Part shown: one piece after another, positions 9,119 through 19,872 of the stretch
How the letters are laid out: each line of letters opens with the position of its first letter
How positions within the stretch are numbered: the first letter of the stretch is position 1
From: Aminiphilus circumscriptus DSM 16581
Lineage (GTDB): Bacteria > Synergistota > Synergistia > Synergistales > Aminiphilaceae
Assembly: GCF_000526375.1 (NCBI RefSeq)
Contig: NZ_JAFY01000007.1
Location: 806,001-870,000 of the forward strand
DNA: 64,000 bases
Reading direction: 5' to 3'
The notes under the pieces: model-generated
Seen by the model: only the letters and a program-made list of their open reading frames with translations
What the model was told of the DNA's origin: nothing
Database searches by the model: none
Translations under genes and position numbers: made by a program

Positions 9119-9463
9119 GAGCGGGAGAGCATCGCGTAAGCCGGGTTCTGTCGTGGGCAACCATTTATCTAGGGCAATAGCTCGCGCTATGCCTCAAGCG
9201 ACCGTACCCGGGAGTCAGCGGGCCGCCTCATCCTCCCCTATTCGGCCTTGCTCCGGGCGGGGTTTGCCTAGCCCGCCAGTCACCTGGCGGCTGGTGGGCT
9301 CTTACCCCACCTTTTCACCCTTACCTCGAAAGGCGGTATGTTTCTGTGGCACTTTCCTTGGGTTCACACCCACTGGACGTTATCCAGCGCCCTGCCCTGT
9401 GGAGCCCGGACTTTCCTCTCCTCGCGAAAGGCGAGCAGCGGTTGCCTGAGATACTCTCCCGCG
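9119..9463 (-). ncRNA. rnpB: RNase P RNA, bacterial class A
   Basis: Catalytic RNA that removes 5' leaders from pre-tRNAs. The minus strand reads GAGGAAAGTCCGGGCTCC near the 5' end, then AACCCAAGGAAAGTGCCACA, GGTAAGGGTGAAAAGGTGGG, TAAGAGCCCACCAG and, near the 3' end, ACAGAACCCGGCTTA, all universal RNase P core blocks. Terminal helix P1 pairs GCGGGAGAG at the 5' end with CTCTCCCGC at the 3' end, which sets the boundaries to within a few bases. About 345 nt. It has its own promoter and a terminator. Confidence 0.96.
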
Positions 9464-9469
9464 GAAAGT

Positions 9470-9498
9470 AGTATAGCAGCTCCTGCATTGAAAGCGAA
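9470..9498 (-). promoter_or_regulatory. Promoter of rnpB
   Basis: TATACT at 9470-9475 lies 7 nt before the inferred 5' end of RNase P RNA, with a weak -35 (TTCGCT, 9493-9498) 17 nt further upstream. The -10 is convincing; the -35 is poor. Confidence 0.6.
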
Positions 9499-9644
9499 TT
9501 CTTCCGCATATTGCTCTTTTTCCCGTTTCATGGTAGTTGTGTTGAACCCGAGACAACACTACTGACCTGGTTCTTTTACTCCATCAAGACACGACGACAT
9601 TTCGGATATTTTTTGTTCCCTATTCCACGGGAGGAGGTCTCTCT

Positions 9645-10448
9645 GTGATCGAAAAAACGTACCCCGCTCCGCCGGAATACGATGTCTTTAAGAGGAAGGT
9701 CAGAGAACTGACTGGCATCGATCTAGACTCGTACAAGTTCCAGATCCATCGCCGTGTCCACATGCTGATGCAACGATGGGGAATCACCGATTATGACATG
9801 TTTTTCAAAACACTTTCTCAAAACGGAGACAAGCTCCGCGAATTCCTCGACTACCTGACGATCAACGTCTCGGAATTTTTCAGAAACCCGAACAGATGGT
9901 GGGAGCTCAAGGACCAGATCATCCCCACGTTATTGCGCGAACGCAACGACAAAAAACTGCGCATCTGGAGCGCCGGAGCCGCAACGGGAGAAGAACCCTA
10001 TTCTCTCGGTATCCTTTCCCTCGAATGTGGTCTTGTCATTCCTCCAAAGGTCAAGGCCTCCGATATCGACGCGGGAGCGTTGAAAAAAGCGGAAGAGGGG
10101 CTTTATCATAAGCGGCAGCTCGTCAGCGTGCCTCCCGCGTGGCTGGAGCGCCACTTTTCTCCGGTGGATGCGGAAACCTTCAGAATCAAACCTTCCGTCA
10201 AGGAGCGCGTGCAATTCGTCCGAGAAAATCTCATTGAGGACAAATTCGAAGAAGGAATGGACATCATTCTTTGTCGCAATGTCGTGATCTATTTCTCGCC
10301 GGAGACAAAGCTGAAGCTCTATGAAAAATTCTTCCACGCCCTTCGTCCCGGAGGATATCTCATGGTCGGCTCCACCGAACAGATTTTCGAATACCGGCGT
10401 CTTGGGTTCGAGTCTGCGGGACCGTTTCTCTATCGCCGTCCCAAATAG
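9645..10448 (+). CDS. cheR: CheR-type chemoreceptor glutamate methyltransferase
   Basis: SAM-dependent methyltransferase that methylates glutamates on chemotaxis receptors. The 267-residue protein has the small helical N-terminal domain (VFKRKVRELTGIDLDSYKF) and a catalytic domain with NVSEFFRNPNRWWEL, the SAM motif IWSAGAATGEEPYSL and DIILCRNVVIYFSPE, then PGGYLMVGSTE near the end. The start is a GTG preceded by GGGAGGAGG about 8 nt upstream. No other chemotaxis gene is nearby. Its last 19 nt overlap the convergent gamma-carbonic-anhydrase-like gene. Confidence 0.93.
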   Translation: MIEKTYPAPPEYDVFKRKVRELTGIDLDSYKFQIHRRVHMLMQRWGITDYDMFFKTLSQNGDKLREFLDYLTINVSEFFRNPNRWWELKDQIIPTLLRERNDKKLRIWSAGAATGEEPYSLGILSLECGLVIPPKVKASDIDAGALKKAEEGLYHKRQLVSVPPAWLERHFSPVDAETFRIKPSVKERVQFVRENLIEDKFEEGMDIILCRNVVIYFSPETKLKLYEKFFHALRPGGYLMVGSTEQIFEYRRLGFESAGPFLYRRPK

Positions 10449-10954
10449 CTTCGTGCGAGCGTCACATAGGTTTCGGCATGTTCCCGGATATGCAGGATCT
10501 CTTCGGGCACAAGCGATCGCACCGTCTTGCCGGGAATTCCCATGACGAGCGATCCTGGAGGAACAAACCTTCCCTCGGGGACAAGTGCTCTTGCGGCAAT
10601 GATGCTTCCCTCCCCGACGACCGCTCCGTCGAGCACTGTGGCGCCCATACCGATGAGACAATCGTCTTCGATCCGACAACCGTGCAGGATCACGCCATGC
10701 CCCAGAGTGACCCGCTTCCCCACCAGGACAGGCAATTCCCTGGTGACGTGCAGGAGACACCCGTCCTGCACATTGGAAGAATCTCCAACCTCAATGAAAT
10801 TGATGTCGCCTCGTAATACCGAAGCGAACCACACGCTTGCATCCTTGCCGACACGAACATCTCCCACGAGAACGGAGGAGGCGGCAATAAACGCCGCCTC
10901 CTCCGTCTTGGGAAACAGGCCGTCATAGGAAAAAAGCGGTCCTTCTCCATTCAC
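10430..10954 (-). CDS. Gamma-carbonic-anhydrase-like hexapeptide protein
   Basis: Left-handed beta-helix protein of 174 residues made of hexapeptide repeats (VGDVRVG, VWFASVLRGD, GVILHGCRIEDDCLIGMGATVLDGAVVGEGSIIAA). Three histidines, in CLLHVT and GHGVILHG, match the metal ligands of the gamma carbonic anhydrase/YrdA/PaaY group, and LRGDINFIEVGDSSNVQDG is the conserved trimer-interface block. Cytosolic. Many relatives are metal-binding proteins without proven carbonic anhydrase activity, so the reaction stays open. It follows the V-ATPase D gene by 46 nt on the same strand and could be its last cistron. Confidence 0.88.
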   Translation of the reverse strand: MNGEGPLFSYDGLFPKTEEAAFIAASSVLVGDVRVGKDASVWFASVLRGDINFIEVGDSSNVQDGCLLHVTRELPVLVGKRVTLGHGVILHGCRIEDDCLIGMGATVLDGAVVGEGSIIAARALVPEGRFVPPGSLVMGIPGKTVRSLVPEEILHIREHAETYVTLARSYLGRR

Positions 10955-10999
10955 GACGGTACTCCTCCCTCGTGCTGCACTTTGTTCATCCTTCCACTG

Positions 11000-11626
11000 T
11001 CAATGAGACCGGACGATCTCCTTAATTCGCATGAGGCGACTTAGATTCGCCCTCTCCTGTTCGTCCAACTTCATGGTGATGAACCGGATCGTCTCCACAA
11101 AAGAGGGAATCAACACATGTTCCAGAGCGTTGACACGGCGACGCGTCCGTTCGATTTCCTTTGCCATGAGCTGGAGAGCCTTTTCCTCGGCGGCCAACGT
11201 GATCAATTTTGGAATGAGACGAGAAAAACGCTCCAATGCCACGTCAAGGCTTCCCGTGGAGGTGGCGAGCCCGTAATTGAAAACATTGCCTTCCTGATGC
11301 ACCGTATACTCCGGTATAAGCACACTCATCACGTTCCGCTGCGTTCGCGTCAGGGTGCACACGGAACCGGAAATGAGCAACGCCTGTTCCAGCATGACAG
11401 GAAGTGTCTGGGCTCTGGCCAAGAGGAAATTCCGGTAACAAGCCAGAAGCTCTTCTTCCGCACGTTCACGCATATCTTTGACTTCCCGTGCTCGTTTCAG
11501 AAATTCCTTGATGAGCGCATCCTGCTTGTCCTTCAGCAGTTTGTGCCCCCGCTTCGCCACAACGAGACGTTTTTTGAGGCGGGAGAGCTCCATCCTATTC
11601 GGATTGACGGTCAGCTGCTTTGCCAT
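11000..11626 (-). CDS. V-type ATPase subunit D (first operon)
   Basis: Central-stalk subunit that rotates inside the A3B3 head and links it to the membrane ring. The 208-residue protein starts MAKQLTVNPNRMELSRLKKRL and has the two long antiparallel helices expected of subunit D (LVVAKRGHKLLKDKQDALIKEF at the N-terminus; EKALQLMAKEIERTRRRVNALEHVLIPS near the C-terminus). It is the last V-ATPase gene of the operon, 15 nt after subunit B. Confidence 0.95.
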   Translation of the reverse strand: MAKQLTVNPNRMELSRLKKRLVVAKRGHKLLKDKQDALIKEFLKRAREVKDMRERAEEELLACYRNFLLARAQTLPVMLEQALLISGSVCTLTRTQRNVMSVLIPEYTVHQEGNVFNYGLATSTGSLDVALERFSRLIPKLITLAAEEKALQLMAKEIERTRRRVNALEHVLIPSFVETIRFITMKLDEQERANLSRLMRIKEIVRSH

Positions 11627-11641
11627 GACACGACCTCCTGC

Positions 11642-13060
11642 CTAAACCGCAGCCGTCTCGGTTACGGCCTCTTCCTCCTTGACGAGTCGCGGCTTGAGGT
11701 ATTTCTCGATGTAGGCGTCACGCACACGCTTCAATTCTTTCACCGGAATGATCGCGAGCAAATCCCAACCGAGTTCGAGCGTTTCCTCCACAGTCCGATT
11801 CTCGTATTCACCCTGGCGAACGTAGCGATTCTCAAATTCGTCAGCGAACTTGGCGAAGGCTTTGTCTTCCTCGGTAAGAGCTCCTTCGCCGAGGATCACC
11901 GCAAGTTCCTTGGCTTCCTTTCCTCGCGCATAGGCAGCGAAGAGCTGGTTCATGAGGTCCGCGTGATCCTCTCTGGTCTTGCCCTTCCCGATTCCTTTGT
12001 CCTTGAGTCGGGAAAGAGAGGGCATGACATCCACGGGAGGATAGATGCCCTTGCGATGGAGTCCTCTGCTGAGGATGATCTGTCCCTCGGTGATGTACCC
12101 CGTAAGATCCGGAATCGGGTGAGTCTTGTCGTCCTCGGGCATTGTGAGAATCGGAAACTGGGTGATAGAACCGCTTTTTCCGCGCAGACGCCCAGCCCGT
12201 TCATAGAGCGTCGCCAAGTCGGTATACAGGTATCCCGGGTAACCCCGACGGCCCGGAACTTCCTTTCGTGCGGCGGAAATTTCCCGCAGGGCCTCGCAGT
12301 AGTTGGTCATGTCCGTGAGAATGACCAGCACGTGCATATCTCGCTCGAACGCCAAATACTCTGCACAGGTAAGCCCGAGCCGAGGCGTGGTGAGACGTTC
12401 GATGGCGGGGTCGTCGGCAAGGTTGATGAACATGACGGTCCGTTCAATGGCACCGGTACGGCGAAAGTCCTCCATAAAAAAGGACGCTTCTTCGAAGGTA
12501 ATACCCATGGCGACAAAGACGACAGCAAAGGCCTCGTGGCCACTGATGACCGTAGACTGGCGTGCAACCTGAGCGGCGATGCGATTGTGCGGGAGTCCGC
12601 TTCCGGAAAAAATAGGCAGTTTCTGACCACGCACAATGGGGTTCATGCCGTCGATGGTGGAGATCCCTGTCTGGATGAATTCCGACGGATAGTCCCTGGA
12701 ATAGGGGTTCATGGGATAACCGTTGATGTCCAAACGCTTCTTGGGGATGATCTGGGCCCCTCCGTCGATGGGTTCCCCTCGTCCATTGAAGACGCGTCCG
12801 AGCATCTGTTCGGTGACAGGCAGGGTCAGAACTTTTCCAAGAAAACGAACTTTCGTCTCCTCGAGATCAATCCCCGTCGTCCCCTCGAAAACCTGCACAA
12901 GAGCCTTGTCCGTCGTGATCTCCAGCACGCGCCCCCGGCGGCGTTCTCCCCCGCTGAGTTCGATTTCCACAAGTTCGTCGTAACGAACCTGGTTGACTTT
13001 TTCGACAACCATGAGCGGTCCGGAAAGATTCGTGACGGTACGGTATTCCTTAGGCAACAT
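11642..13060 (-). CDS. V-type ATPase subunit B (first operon)
   Basis: Non-catalytic nucleotide-binding subunit of the V1/A1 head. From the ATG at 13060 it reads [19 protein letters not shown], then [48 protein letters not shown] and [18 protein letters not shown] canonical P-loop is absent, as expected for B. About 472 residues. An in-frame GTG at 13072 is an alternative start; either one overlaps the end of subunit A, so A and B are coupled. Confidence 0.96.
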   Translation of the reverse strand: MLPKEYRTVTNLSGPLMVVEKVNQVRYDELVEIELSGGERRRGRVLEITTDKALVQVFEGTTGIDLEETKVRFLGKVLTLPVTEQMLGRVFNGRGEPIDGGAQIIPKKRLDINGYPMNPYSRDYPSEFIQTGISTIDGMNPIVRGQKLPIFSGSGLPHNRIAAQVARQSTVISGHEAFAVVFVAMGITFEEASFFMEDFRRTGAIERTVMFINLADDPAIERLTTPRLGLTCAEYLAFERDMHVLVILTDMTNYCEALREISAARKEVPGRRGYPGYLYTDLATLYERAGRLRGKSGSITQFPILTMPEDDKTHPIPDLTGYITEGQIILSRGLHRKGIYPPVDVMPSLSRLKDKGIGKGKTREDHADLMNQLFAAYARGKEAKELAVILGEGALTEEDKAFAKFADEFENRYVRQGEYENRTVEETLELGWDLLAIIPVKELKRVRDAYIEKYLKPRLVKEEEAVTETAAV

Positions 13061-14843
13061 CGGTCTCACCACCCTCGGGCATGACTTCGCCGATCTGATC
13101 GCTCATTTCTTTCAACAGTGCGTCGAGTATCTGCATGTTCTTCTCCTCCACATAGCGCATGCGTGCAATACTCTCCCGGACAGGAAGCTCAAGGACCGTC
13201 TTCAAGAGAGCCCCGCGGGAAAGTGCTTCCATGCTCATGTGGTGAAATTCCAGGATGTTGCGGAGCATTTTGAACTGCTTATCCATGGAGGCGTAGGTAT
13301 CGATCTCGTGAAAGGCATTCTGGTGCAGAAAATCCTCTCGAATGGACTTTGCCGTTTCGAGGACCATTCGCTCCTCCTTCGAGAGGGAGTCGATGCCCAC
13401 GAGGCGAACAATCTCCCGAAGCTTGTCCTCGTCCTCCAGAAGAGACATTGCCTCGGTACGAAACACGCTCCATTCCTCATCGTAAATGGCGTCCCAGTAA
13501 GCCCCCAGCGTGTCCGCGTAGAGAGAGTAGCTTGTGAGCCAGTTGATCGCTGGAAAATGCCGCTGGTACGCAAGAGCCGCGTCGAGACCCCAGAAGACCT
13601 TGGTCACCCGGAGGGTGTTCTGCGTCACCGGTTCCGAAAGGTCGCCACCCGGAGGTGAGACGGCTCCGATGACGCTGACGGCACCTTCTCTGCCGTCGGA
13701 GCCATGACAGATGCACCGTCCGGCACGCTCATAGAAAGAGGCCAGACGGGTTCCCAGATAGGCGGGATACCCCTCCTCCCCGGGCATTTCCTCGAGTCGC
13801 CCGGAGATTTCCCGGAGAGCTTCCGCCCAGCGACTCGTCGAGTCCGCCATGAGCGCGACGGAATACCCCATGTCGCGAAAATACTCCGCAATAGTGATCC
13901 CCGTATAGATACTCGCTTCTCGGGCCGCCACGGGCATGTTCGACGTGTTGGCGATGAGCACCGTGCGTTTCATGAGGGGATGTCCGGAACGGGGGTCTTC
14001 CAGTTCCGGAAATTCAAGGAGCACGTCGGTCATCTCGTTTCCCCGCTCACCGCAGCCGATGTAGACGACGATTTCCGCATCGGCCCACTTTGCCAGCTGG
14101 TGCTGAATCACGGTCTTTCCCGAGCCGAACGGTCCGGGAACGCAGGCAGTTCCGCCTCTTGCCAAAAGGAAGAACATGTCCACGACACGCTGTCCGGTCG
14201 TCAGGGGAACCTCCGGAGGAAGGCGTTTTGCCACGGGACGAGGTTTGCGAACGGGCCAGCGTTGGAGCATGCGAACCTCATGGATCTTTTCTCCCTCGGC
14301 AATCAGGACAACGGGTTCTTCCACCGTTTTCTGGCCGGAGAAGATCTTCTTCACCGTCCCCTTGACTCCTAGAGGGACAAGGATCCGATGTTCCACAAGA
14401 ACTGTTTCTTGAACAATCCCCAGGATATCTCCCTGGGCAACGGTATCTCCTTCCTGCACCGAGGGAACGAATTCCCATTTCCTATCCCTCGGAACTGCGG
14501 GAACGGCAATACCCCTAGAAATGTACGGGCTTTTCGCGGCATCTTCGATAAGCATGAGGGGACGTTGTACACCGTCATAAAACTGCTCAATCATCCCGGG
14601 TCCCAATTCGACACTCAGGGGTTCTCCAGTGCTGACAACCCGTTCTCCAGGCATAACACCGGAGGTTTCCTCATAGACCTGAATGGAAGCCGTATCTCCC
14701 TTAATTTCAATGATCTCTCCGACGAGGCCAAGATCTCCCACCCGAACTACATCATACATGCACGCCCCGGACATCCCCTCGGCAACAACGAGAGGGCCTG
14801 AAATCTTCGCAATCTTACCCACTATCGTTTTTTCCTGGGCCAC
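13050..14843 (-). CDS. V-type ATPase catalytic subunit A (first operon)
   Basis: Catalytic ATP-hydrolysing subunit of the head. The 597-residue protein shows the N-terminal barrel ([23 protein letters not shown]), the bulge domain unique to A subunits ([23 protein letters not shown]), the P-loop [33 protein letters not shown], and [30 protein letters not shown] (given here as family blocks). Length is standard. A 117-nt gap lies between it and subunit F, with no gene visible. Together with the sodium-type K subunit this points to a sodium-translocating enzyme. Confidence 0.96.
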   Translation of the reverse strand: MAQEKTIVGKIAKISGPLVVAEGMSGACMYDVVRVGDLGLVGEIIEIKGDTASIQVYEETSGVMPGERVVSTGEPLSVELGPGMIEQFYDGVQRPLMLIEDAAKSPYISRGIAVPAVPRDRKWEFVPSVQEGDTVAQGDILGIVQETVLVEHRILVPLGVKGTVKKIFSGQKTVEEPVVLIAEGEKIHEVRMLQRWPVRKPRPVAKRLPPEVPLTTGQRVVDMFFLLARGGTACVPGPFGSGKTVIQHQLAKWADAEIVVYIGCGERGNEMTDVLLEFPELEDPRSGHPLMKRTVLIANTSNMPVAAREASIYTGITIAEYFRDMGYSVALMADSTSRWAEALREISGRLEEMPGEEGYPAYLGTRLASFYERAGRCICHGSDGREGAVSVIGAVSPPGGDLSEPVTQNTLRVTKVFWGLDAALAYQRHFPAINWLTSYSLYADTLGAYWDAIYDEEWSVFRTEAMSLLEDEDKLREIVRLVGIDSLSKEERMVLETAKSIREDFLHQNAFHEIDTYASMDKQFKMLRNILEFHHMSMEALSRGALLKTVLELPVRESIARMRYVEEKNMQILDALLKEMSDQIGEVMPEGGETDVA

Positions 14844-14960
14844 CGGTTATCCCCTCCAAATGAACGATCTCCTCGGCTATGCCCTTCGGCGACTTCCGCT
14901 CGAATCGTTCAGAATCATCATTTCTGTTCTTTTGTTCTTGCCCGAAAGGTAAACAGGAAG

Positions 14961-15308
14961 TCAGGATTGGACTGAAAAAATATCCATTCCCACAGCCTGT
15001 TCCACGCTTTTTTTGATGTTGCGGACACCAACACCCCAGGAACCTCGTTGATCCGGGATCGGAATAATGCTTACGGGAAAAGTGTCATTCAATTCATCCA
15101 CAAGTTCTCTCAGCTCTTCAAACCAACGTTCCATGAGAAACACCACGGCATGCGTCGCGGCAAGACGTTGCAGGACCTGCCTCATCTCCGCCACCTCGTT
15201 TCCGGGAATGAAGGGTTCCACGCCTACCGCCTGAAAGGGCAGCACCGTTTCGTAATCACCCACTGCTGCCATACGCTGTTCCGCCGTTTGGTTTTTACGC
15301 GACGTCAC
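14961..15308 (-). CDS. V-type ATPase subunit F (first operon)
   Basis: Small central-stalk subunit, 115 residues. It has the Rossmann-like alternation of subunit F: MAAVGDYETVLPFQAVGVEP, then ATHAVVFLMERWFEEL and PVSIIPIPDQRG, a conserved F-subunit block followed by GVGVRNIKKSVEQAVG. The start at 15308 overlaps the subunit C stop by 14 nt; the internal ATG at codon 13 is a possible alternative because the family usually begins there. Confidence 0.92.
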   Translation of the reverse strand: MTSRKNQTAEQRMAAVGDYETVLPFQAVGVEPFIPGNEVAEMRQVLQRLAATHAVVFLMERWFEELRELVDELNDTFPVSIIPIPDQRGSWGVGVRNIKKSVEQAVGMDIFSVQS

Positions 15309-16311
15309 GGCGCATCAACCCCCTCACCACATCCCTGTTCATCCCGCTCGCCTTGGAGACGAGAAGAATGCGCAGATTGCGCGTTTCCATCTCCTTGAGC
15401 CAGAGATAGCGAAGTACATTTTCCGGGGCAAAGGGAAGGTAGGCACTCTTCCCGAGAATCCACGTGATGAAATCATCCAAGCCCTTTTCCAATTCCACAA
15501 GAAAGGCTCCCGCGTCCTCGAAGTTTTCAATTTCCCGAAAAACGCGGCTCACATCCGCATAAGCAATGGACCTTCCCCATCCTTCGAAAGGTTCTGCGTA
15601 AAGACCAAGAACGTGCTCCCGGGAAATTGCACCTCCATCATGCACAAACTGCTCCACCAATGACTGATCGAAACCAAAACGCCGAAGGCGAAGGATGGTC
15701 CGAAGATTTTCCGCATCCACACGCCCTTTGAACCATGCTGTCACACCGGCAAACCCAAGCTTTCCAACCTGTTCACCCATAACTTTGAAAAGCTGTCGGT
15801 CAAGTCGCCGTTCAATCTCCAAAAGATCCTGTGTCTGTTCCCAATGGGCGACACACCCCGGAAGGAGCTGAGTCAACCCGAAGGGAAGGAGACGGTAATC
15901 CTCGCTTTCTATCGCGGTGACGAGATCATCTCCAGAGATACTTCCCAATGAGGTCAGCAAATCCCACCGCCGAGGCTGCCCCCTCCGTTGCCGAAAAAGG
16001 CTTTTAAGAACGACTTTGACGTTGTGGAAATCGTAGGGAAGCTGAAAAAGAAGCAACAGTTCTTTATCGGGAACAAACTGACGAAGCTGGTCGTAAATGA
16101 AAAGAAGCTCTTTCTCGATGAGACTGTCGAAATCAACATCACTCTTCATTTCCGGCAACCACGAAGCATATCCCGTTTCAGAGAGCATCTTGAGCGCGGA
16201 AGCAAGATCCTCCGCGTCAAGAATGCGCAGCAAGGTACTTTCTTCGACGAGTCGGCGTTCCATCGCCCGCAGGCGAGCTATGACATATTCGTATCTCCCT
16301 GCCCGGGCCAT
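15295..16311 (-). CDS. V-type ATPase subunit C (first operon)
   Basis: Funnel-shaped socket (AtpC/NtpC, eukaryotic subunit d homologue) that joins the central stalk to the proteolipid ring. The 338-residue protein starts MARAGRYEYVIARLRAMERRL, the expected RYxYxxARxRxME pattern, and continues as an all-helical protein with DFHNVKVVLKSLF and a C-terminal FAPENVLRYLWLKEMETRNLRILLVSKASG, typical of the family. The gene lies 17 nt downstream of subunit E and overlaps F. Confidence 0.93.
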   Translation of the reverse strand: MARAGRYEYVIARLRAMERRLVEESTLLRILDAEDLASALKMLSETGYASWLPEMKSDVDFDSLIEKELLFIYDQLRQFVPDKELLLLFQLPYDFHNVKVVLKSLFRQRRGQPRRWDLLTSLGSISGDDLVTAIESEDYRLLPFGLTQLLPGCVAHWEQTQDLLEIERRLDRQLFKVMGEQVGKLGFAGVTAWFKGRVDAENLRTILRLRRFGFDQSLVEQFVHDGGAISREHVLGLYAEPFEGWGRSIAYADVSRVFREIENFEDAGAFLVELEKGLDDFITWILGKSAYLPFAPENVLRYLWLKEMETRNLRILLVSKASGMNRDVVRGLMRRDVA

Positions 16312-16328
16312 GTGTTCACCTCCTCGCG

Positions 16329-16910
16329 TCAGGAGGGAAAGAGGCGCTGTACCACTTCGGCCTCAATCTCTTCCTGGACAGATCGCACCAACATTTCCAA
16401 CGTGCAGTTGATGTCCACCTTTCCTCGCTGCAGCACAAATCCTCCACTGGCTGCAACACGTCTATCTCCCAACGTGACGGACATACCTTTTTTCTGGTTG
16501 AACCCATCCAGCCACGCCTGATCAAGATGGCGCTCTTCCGTTGCCAGAAGAAGCACATCCTTTTCCTCCGGCTGGGCATTTTCCAGAAGGGAGGTCATGA
16601 AAGCAATGTATTTCGCCTTTGGAACAGCCGCCAGAGCACGCAAGGCTTCGTCGTAGGTTCTTTCAATAAGAGAACGGCGCACACCCAGCTCTATCTTCTT
16701 CACATCCAGATCCGCCACGATCTCCCTGCGACGAAAGATCTCCTTCTCCTCTTTCTTAAGACGTTCCGCCGAAGCACGTTCCAAACTATCGATCTCTTCT
16801 TGTGTCTTGAGAGCAATCTGACGTTTTTTCTCTTCCGCCCTCTCAAGAATCTCTTCCGCTTCCCGCTGAGCTTCTCCTTCTATTTTCTTCTTGATATCCG
16901 CGAGAGCCAT
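16329..16910 (-). CDS. V-type ATPase subunit E (first operon)
   Basis: Peripheral-stalk subunit. From the ATG at 16910 (AAAGGG 8 nt upstream) the protein is about 193 residues. The N-terminal half is a long charged coiled coil (EGEAQREAEEILERAEEKKRQ onward), and the C-terminal globular half contains VTLGDRRVAASGGFVLQRG, the usual subunit E beta region. It pairs with the H/G protein at the head of the operon to form the stator. It starts 20 nt after the K stop. Confidence 0.92.
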   Translation of the reverse strand: MALADIKKKIEGEAQREAEEILERAEEKKRQIALKTQEEIDSLERASAERLKKEEKEIFRRREIVADLDVKKIELGVRRSLIERTYDEALRALAAVPKAKYIAFMTSLLENAQPEEKDVLLLATEERHLDQAWLDGFNQKKGMSVTLGDRRVAASGGFVLQRGKVDINCTLEMLVRSVQEEIEAEVVQRLFPS

Positions 16911-16929
16911 TACACCCACCCTTTTACGC

Positions 16930-17433
<504 letters not shown>

Positions 17434-17465
17434 TCACTCAAAAATAGAATGAACAGTTCGTTTGG

Positions 17466-19475
17466 TTATTCCGGATAATCCTTGCAGATGAAAACATAGC
17501 GGGTTTCGTAGCGCAAAGGATTGATGGCTCTTCCGCCAGCGCTGAAGAATTTGCTGAAAAATTCCACATACTGGAGACGCAGCGAGTGAATGAAGGCACC
17601 CAGAATGTTTACCGCCAAACTGAAGACGTGCCCTCCGAAAAAGATCAACAATGCAAGCGCCCAACCCACATAAGGGATGTCCCACACAAGCGTCGCGAGC
17701 ATGTTCACGATCATTGCGATGGCCGCCGATGCCAATCCGAGCGCCAAAAGACGACTATAGCTGAGAATGTCCCCCAGATAGGACGTCACGTTATACAGAC
17801 TGAGCATGCCTGAAATGGCCTTGCCCAGCACTCCGGGCTTCTCCCTTCCCTGCGTCACCACGAGAAGCAACGCACCGAGCAGGCTCATTCCCTTGGCCAG
17901 CGAAACAAGAACCGGTGAAAGGAGGCCCTGAGTCCCGACACCAAGAAGCAGAAGCCCCACCAGGAGAAGCAGCCATCCTCCCTGATCTCCCACCCCGGCG
18001 AGGTATTCTCCCTTGCGGAGATTTTCCACCAGAGCAATGCAGAGACCAAAGAGGATCTGCACGACTCCCAACGCGAGAGAAATACCGAGAAACGTGATCG
18101 GATCATTCATGGGATCAAGCACCATCACCTTGTCCTTCAGCGGTTTCAACACCGAAAGGAAAGGAAAGGCGTCGATCATGTTTCCCATCCAGGTTCCTGT
18201 GAGCATGCCCACAAACACCGTGGAAATTCCTCCCAGGAAAAGAAGGACAAAAAACTTTTTCGTTTCTCCCGTGATCGGAAATTTCCGCAGCGCATAGAGA
18301 AGAAGTCCAGCCATGATGAGCCCATATCCGCCGTCTCCGAGACACATGCCGAAGAACACGAAAAAGAAAGGGGCCATGAATGCCGTGGGATCAACACCAC
18401 CATAGGAAGGAACTCCGTAAAGCTTCGTGAGAGGCTCGAAGGGATGAACCCAACTTGGATTCGAAAGCACCGTCGGTGGCGAGTCGGAAGAATCTGGATC
18501 CTCGGCGAGGAGTTCCATTTCCGTCTCGAAGGGGGACAGTACTTTCTTTACGTCGGGAACCCGACTTTCAGGGCACCAGACCTTGGAGATAACCACTTGC
18601 TCCGTCCGTTCACCCCGGACCAGGGTGTCAAGCCGAGAGCGCAAGACAGTCAGGTAATCCAATAATTTCCGAATATCCGGAACGAGTTCTGCCGCATCGG
18701 TGTCGATCATGCGCAACAACGCCCGCTCCTCCGCACCAAGTTCTTCAAGAAGAGCCGTGAGGCGCTGTTGTTCATTTTCCACAGAGTCGGAAAGCTCTGC
18801 AGGCAATTCAATCCGGGAAAAAGCAAAGACACTAAGAGCCTCTTCAACCCTTTTGGCAGAATCCGTCGGGAAAAAGAGAGCGACCAAGGCGTCTTTGTCC
18901 TTTTTTTCACCACCATCGAAGACAAGCACTTCTCCGAGCGATCCCGTCTCTTCCGCAATATCCGACTGAAACGCGTCGATGGAGTCCTTCGGTAAAGAAC
19001 CGAGCATACCTCGCACCCTCTCGGTCCCCCGAGTCAAAATTGAAAGATTATAGGGAAACCCCTGCAACTTCTCCAGCAACTTGAGAAGTCCTGTGCAACG
19101 TCCCACTTCGGACCGGATTTCGGAAAGACGCCGTTCTCGGTCCCGGAAGACTCCGGCAAGATTTCTCACGCCTCGTTCCCCGAGGAGGGTTTCAAGTTCC
19201 TCCAGGTGGACACTCGGTCTCTTCCCCAACGCACGGGCCAACGCACTGTCTGGATCGGAAAAATGAGGTTCCAGAAACCGAAGAACAAATCGCACATCCG
19301 CCAACGCGTCGTCCACATCCTGAAGACGGCGCAACGTACCTTGCGCCTCCACCCCTTCGCCGCCGGAACTCTCGATGAGTTCACAGCATCCGAGAGATTG
19401 AATGAGGTCCAGCACACGCTCCTCTGCGGAACGATGGATGACAATGCTCAGTTTTTTAACCCTTTCCACTGCCAT
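17466..19475 (-). CDS. V-type ATPase subunit I/a (first operon)
   Basis: Membrane stator subunit that supplies the ion half-channels. The 669-residue protein has a soluble N-terminal half with coiled-coil regions (VERVKKLSIVIHRSAEERVLD start; heptad-rich 190-300) and, from about residue 365, seven to eight membrane segments including FFFVFFGMCLGDGGYGLIM, typical of subunit a/I, and LGDILSYSRLLALGLASAAIA with the key arginine after YS. It overlaps the H gene by 20 nt and lies about 56 nt before K. Confidence 0.95.
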   Translation of the reverse strand: MAVERVKKLSIVIHRSAEERVLDLIQSLGCCELIESSGGEGVEAQGTLRRLQDVDDALADVRFVLRFLEPHFSDPDSALARALGKRPSVHLEELETLLGERGVRNLAGVFRDRERRLSEIRSEVGRCTGLLKLLEKLQGFPYNLSILTRGTERVRGMLGSLPKDSIDAFQSDIAEETGSLGEVLVFDGGEKKDKDALVALFFPTDSAKRVEEALSVFAFSRIELPAELSDSVENEQQRLTALLEELGAEERALLRMIDTDAAELVPDIRKLLDYLTVLRSRLDTLVRGERTEQVVISKVWCPESRVPDVKKVLSPFETEMELLAEDPDSSDSPPTVLSNPSWVHPFEPLTKLYGVPSYGGVDPTAFMAPFFFVFFGMCLGDGGYGLIMAGLLLYALRKFPITGETKKFFVLLFLGGISTVFVGMLTGTWMGNMIDAFPFLSVLKPLKDKVMVLDPMNDPITFLGISLALGVVQILFGLCIALVENLRKGEYLAGVGDQGGWLLLLVGLLLLGVGTQGLLSPVLVSLAKGMSLLGALLLVVTQGREKPGVLGKAISGMLSLYNVTSYLGDILSYSRLLALGLASAAIAMIVNMLATLVWDIPYVGWALALLIFFGGHVFSLAVNILGAFIHSLRLQYVEFFSKFFSAGGRAINPLRYETRYVFICKDYPE

Positions 19476-19788
19476 ATCTCGCCATCACCTCTTCCGCGAT
19501 CCATTGCGCCACATCCTTAACGCGTTTTTCCACCTCCGAGGCAAAAGCATTTGCGCGTTCTTTTCCTTGGTGCACAATCTCCCGCGCCTTCTCTTCAGCC
19601 GCAGCCTCGAATTTCTCGACGCTCTCCTTGAAGAAACGGGTGGTTTTCTGTTTCGTCTCCTTCAAGCGAATATCCATCTCATTCTGAGCCGCAGCAATGA
19701 GACGAGCACCCTCGATACGTGCATTCTGCACAGTTTGGCGAGCATTTTCTTCTACGGTGCGAATTTCCTCAGCGATATCCTGTACCAT
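19456..19788 (-). CDS. V-type ATPase peripheral-stalk subunit G/H (first operon)
   Basis: Soluble 110-residue protein that is almost entirely predicted coiled coil (VQDIAEEIRTVEENARQTVQ, later FEAAAEEKAREIVHQGKERA), rich in Ala, Glu and Lys. Sequence alone would not identify it; being first in the operon and overlapping subunit I makes it the G/H partner of subunit E in the stator. A strong promoter lies 85 nt upstream. Confidence 0.82.
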   Translation of the reverse strand: MVQDIAEEIRTVEENARQTVQNARIEGARLIAAAQNEMDIRLKETKQKTTRFFKESVEKFEAAAEEKAREIVHQGKERANAFASEVEKRVKDVAQWIAEEVMARYGSGKG

Positions 19789-19872
19789 ACCGACTCCACC
19801 CCCTTCCCTTCACTGTTCCTGAACACACACTCTCAGTAATACGAACTCCGGGGAATTGCATATGCCTTCGGT

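Noticed and set aside
11117-13084. 655-codon plus-strand open frame
   Set aside because: Antisense to V-ATPase subunits D and B of the first operon; His/Gly/Arg-rich low-information translation typical of a shadow frame.
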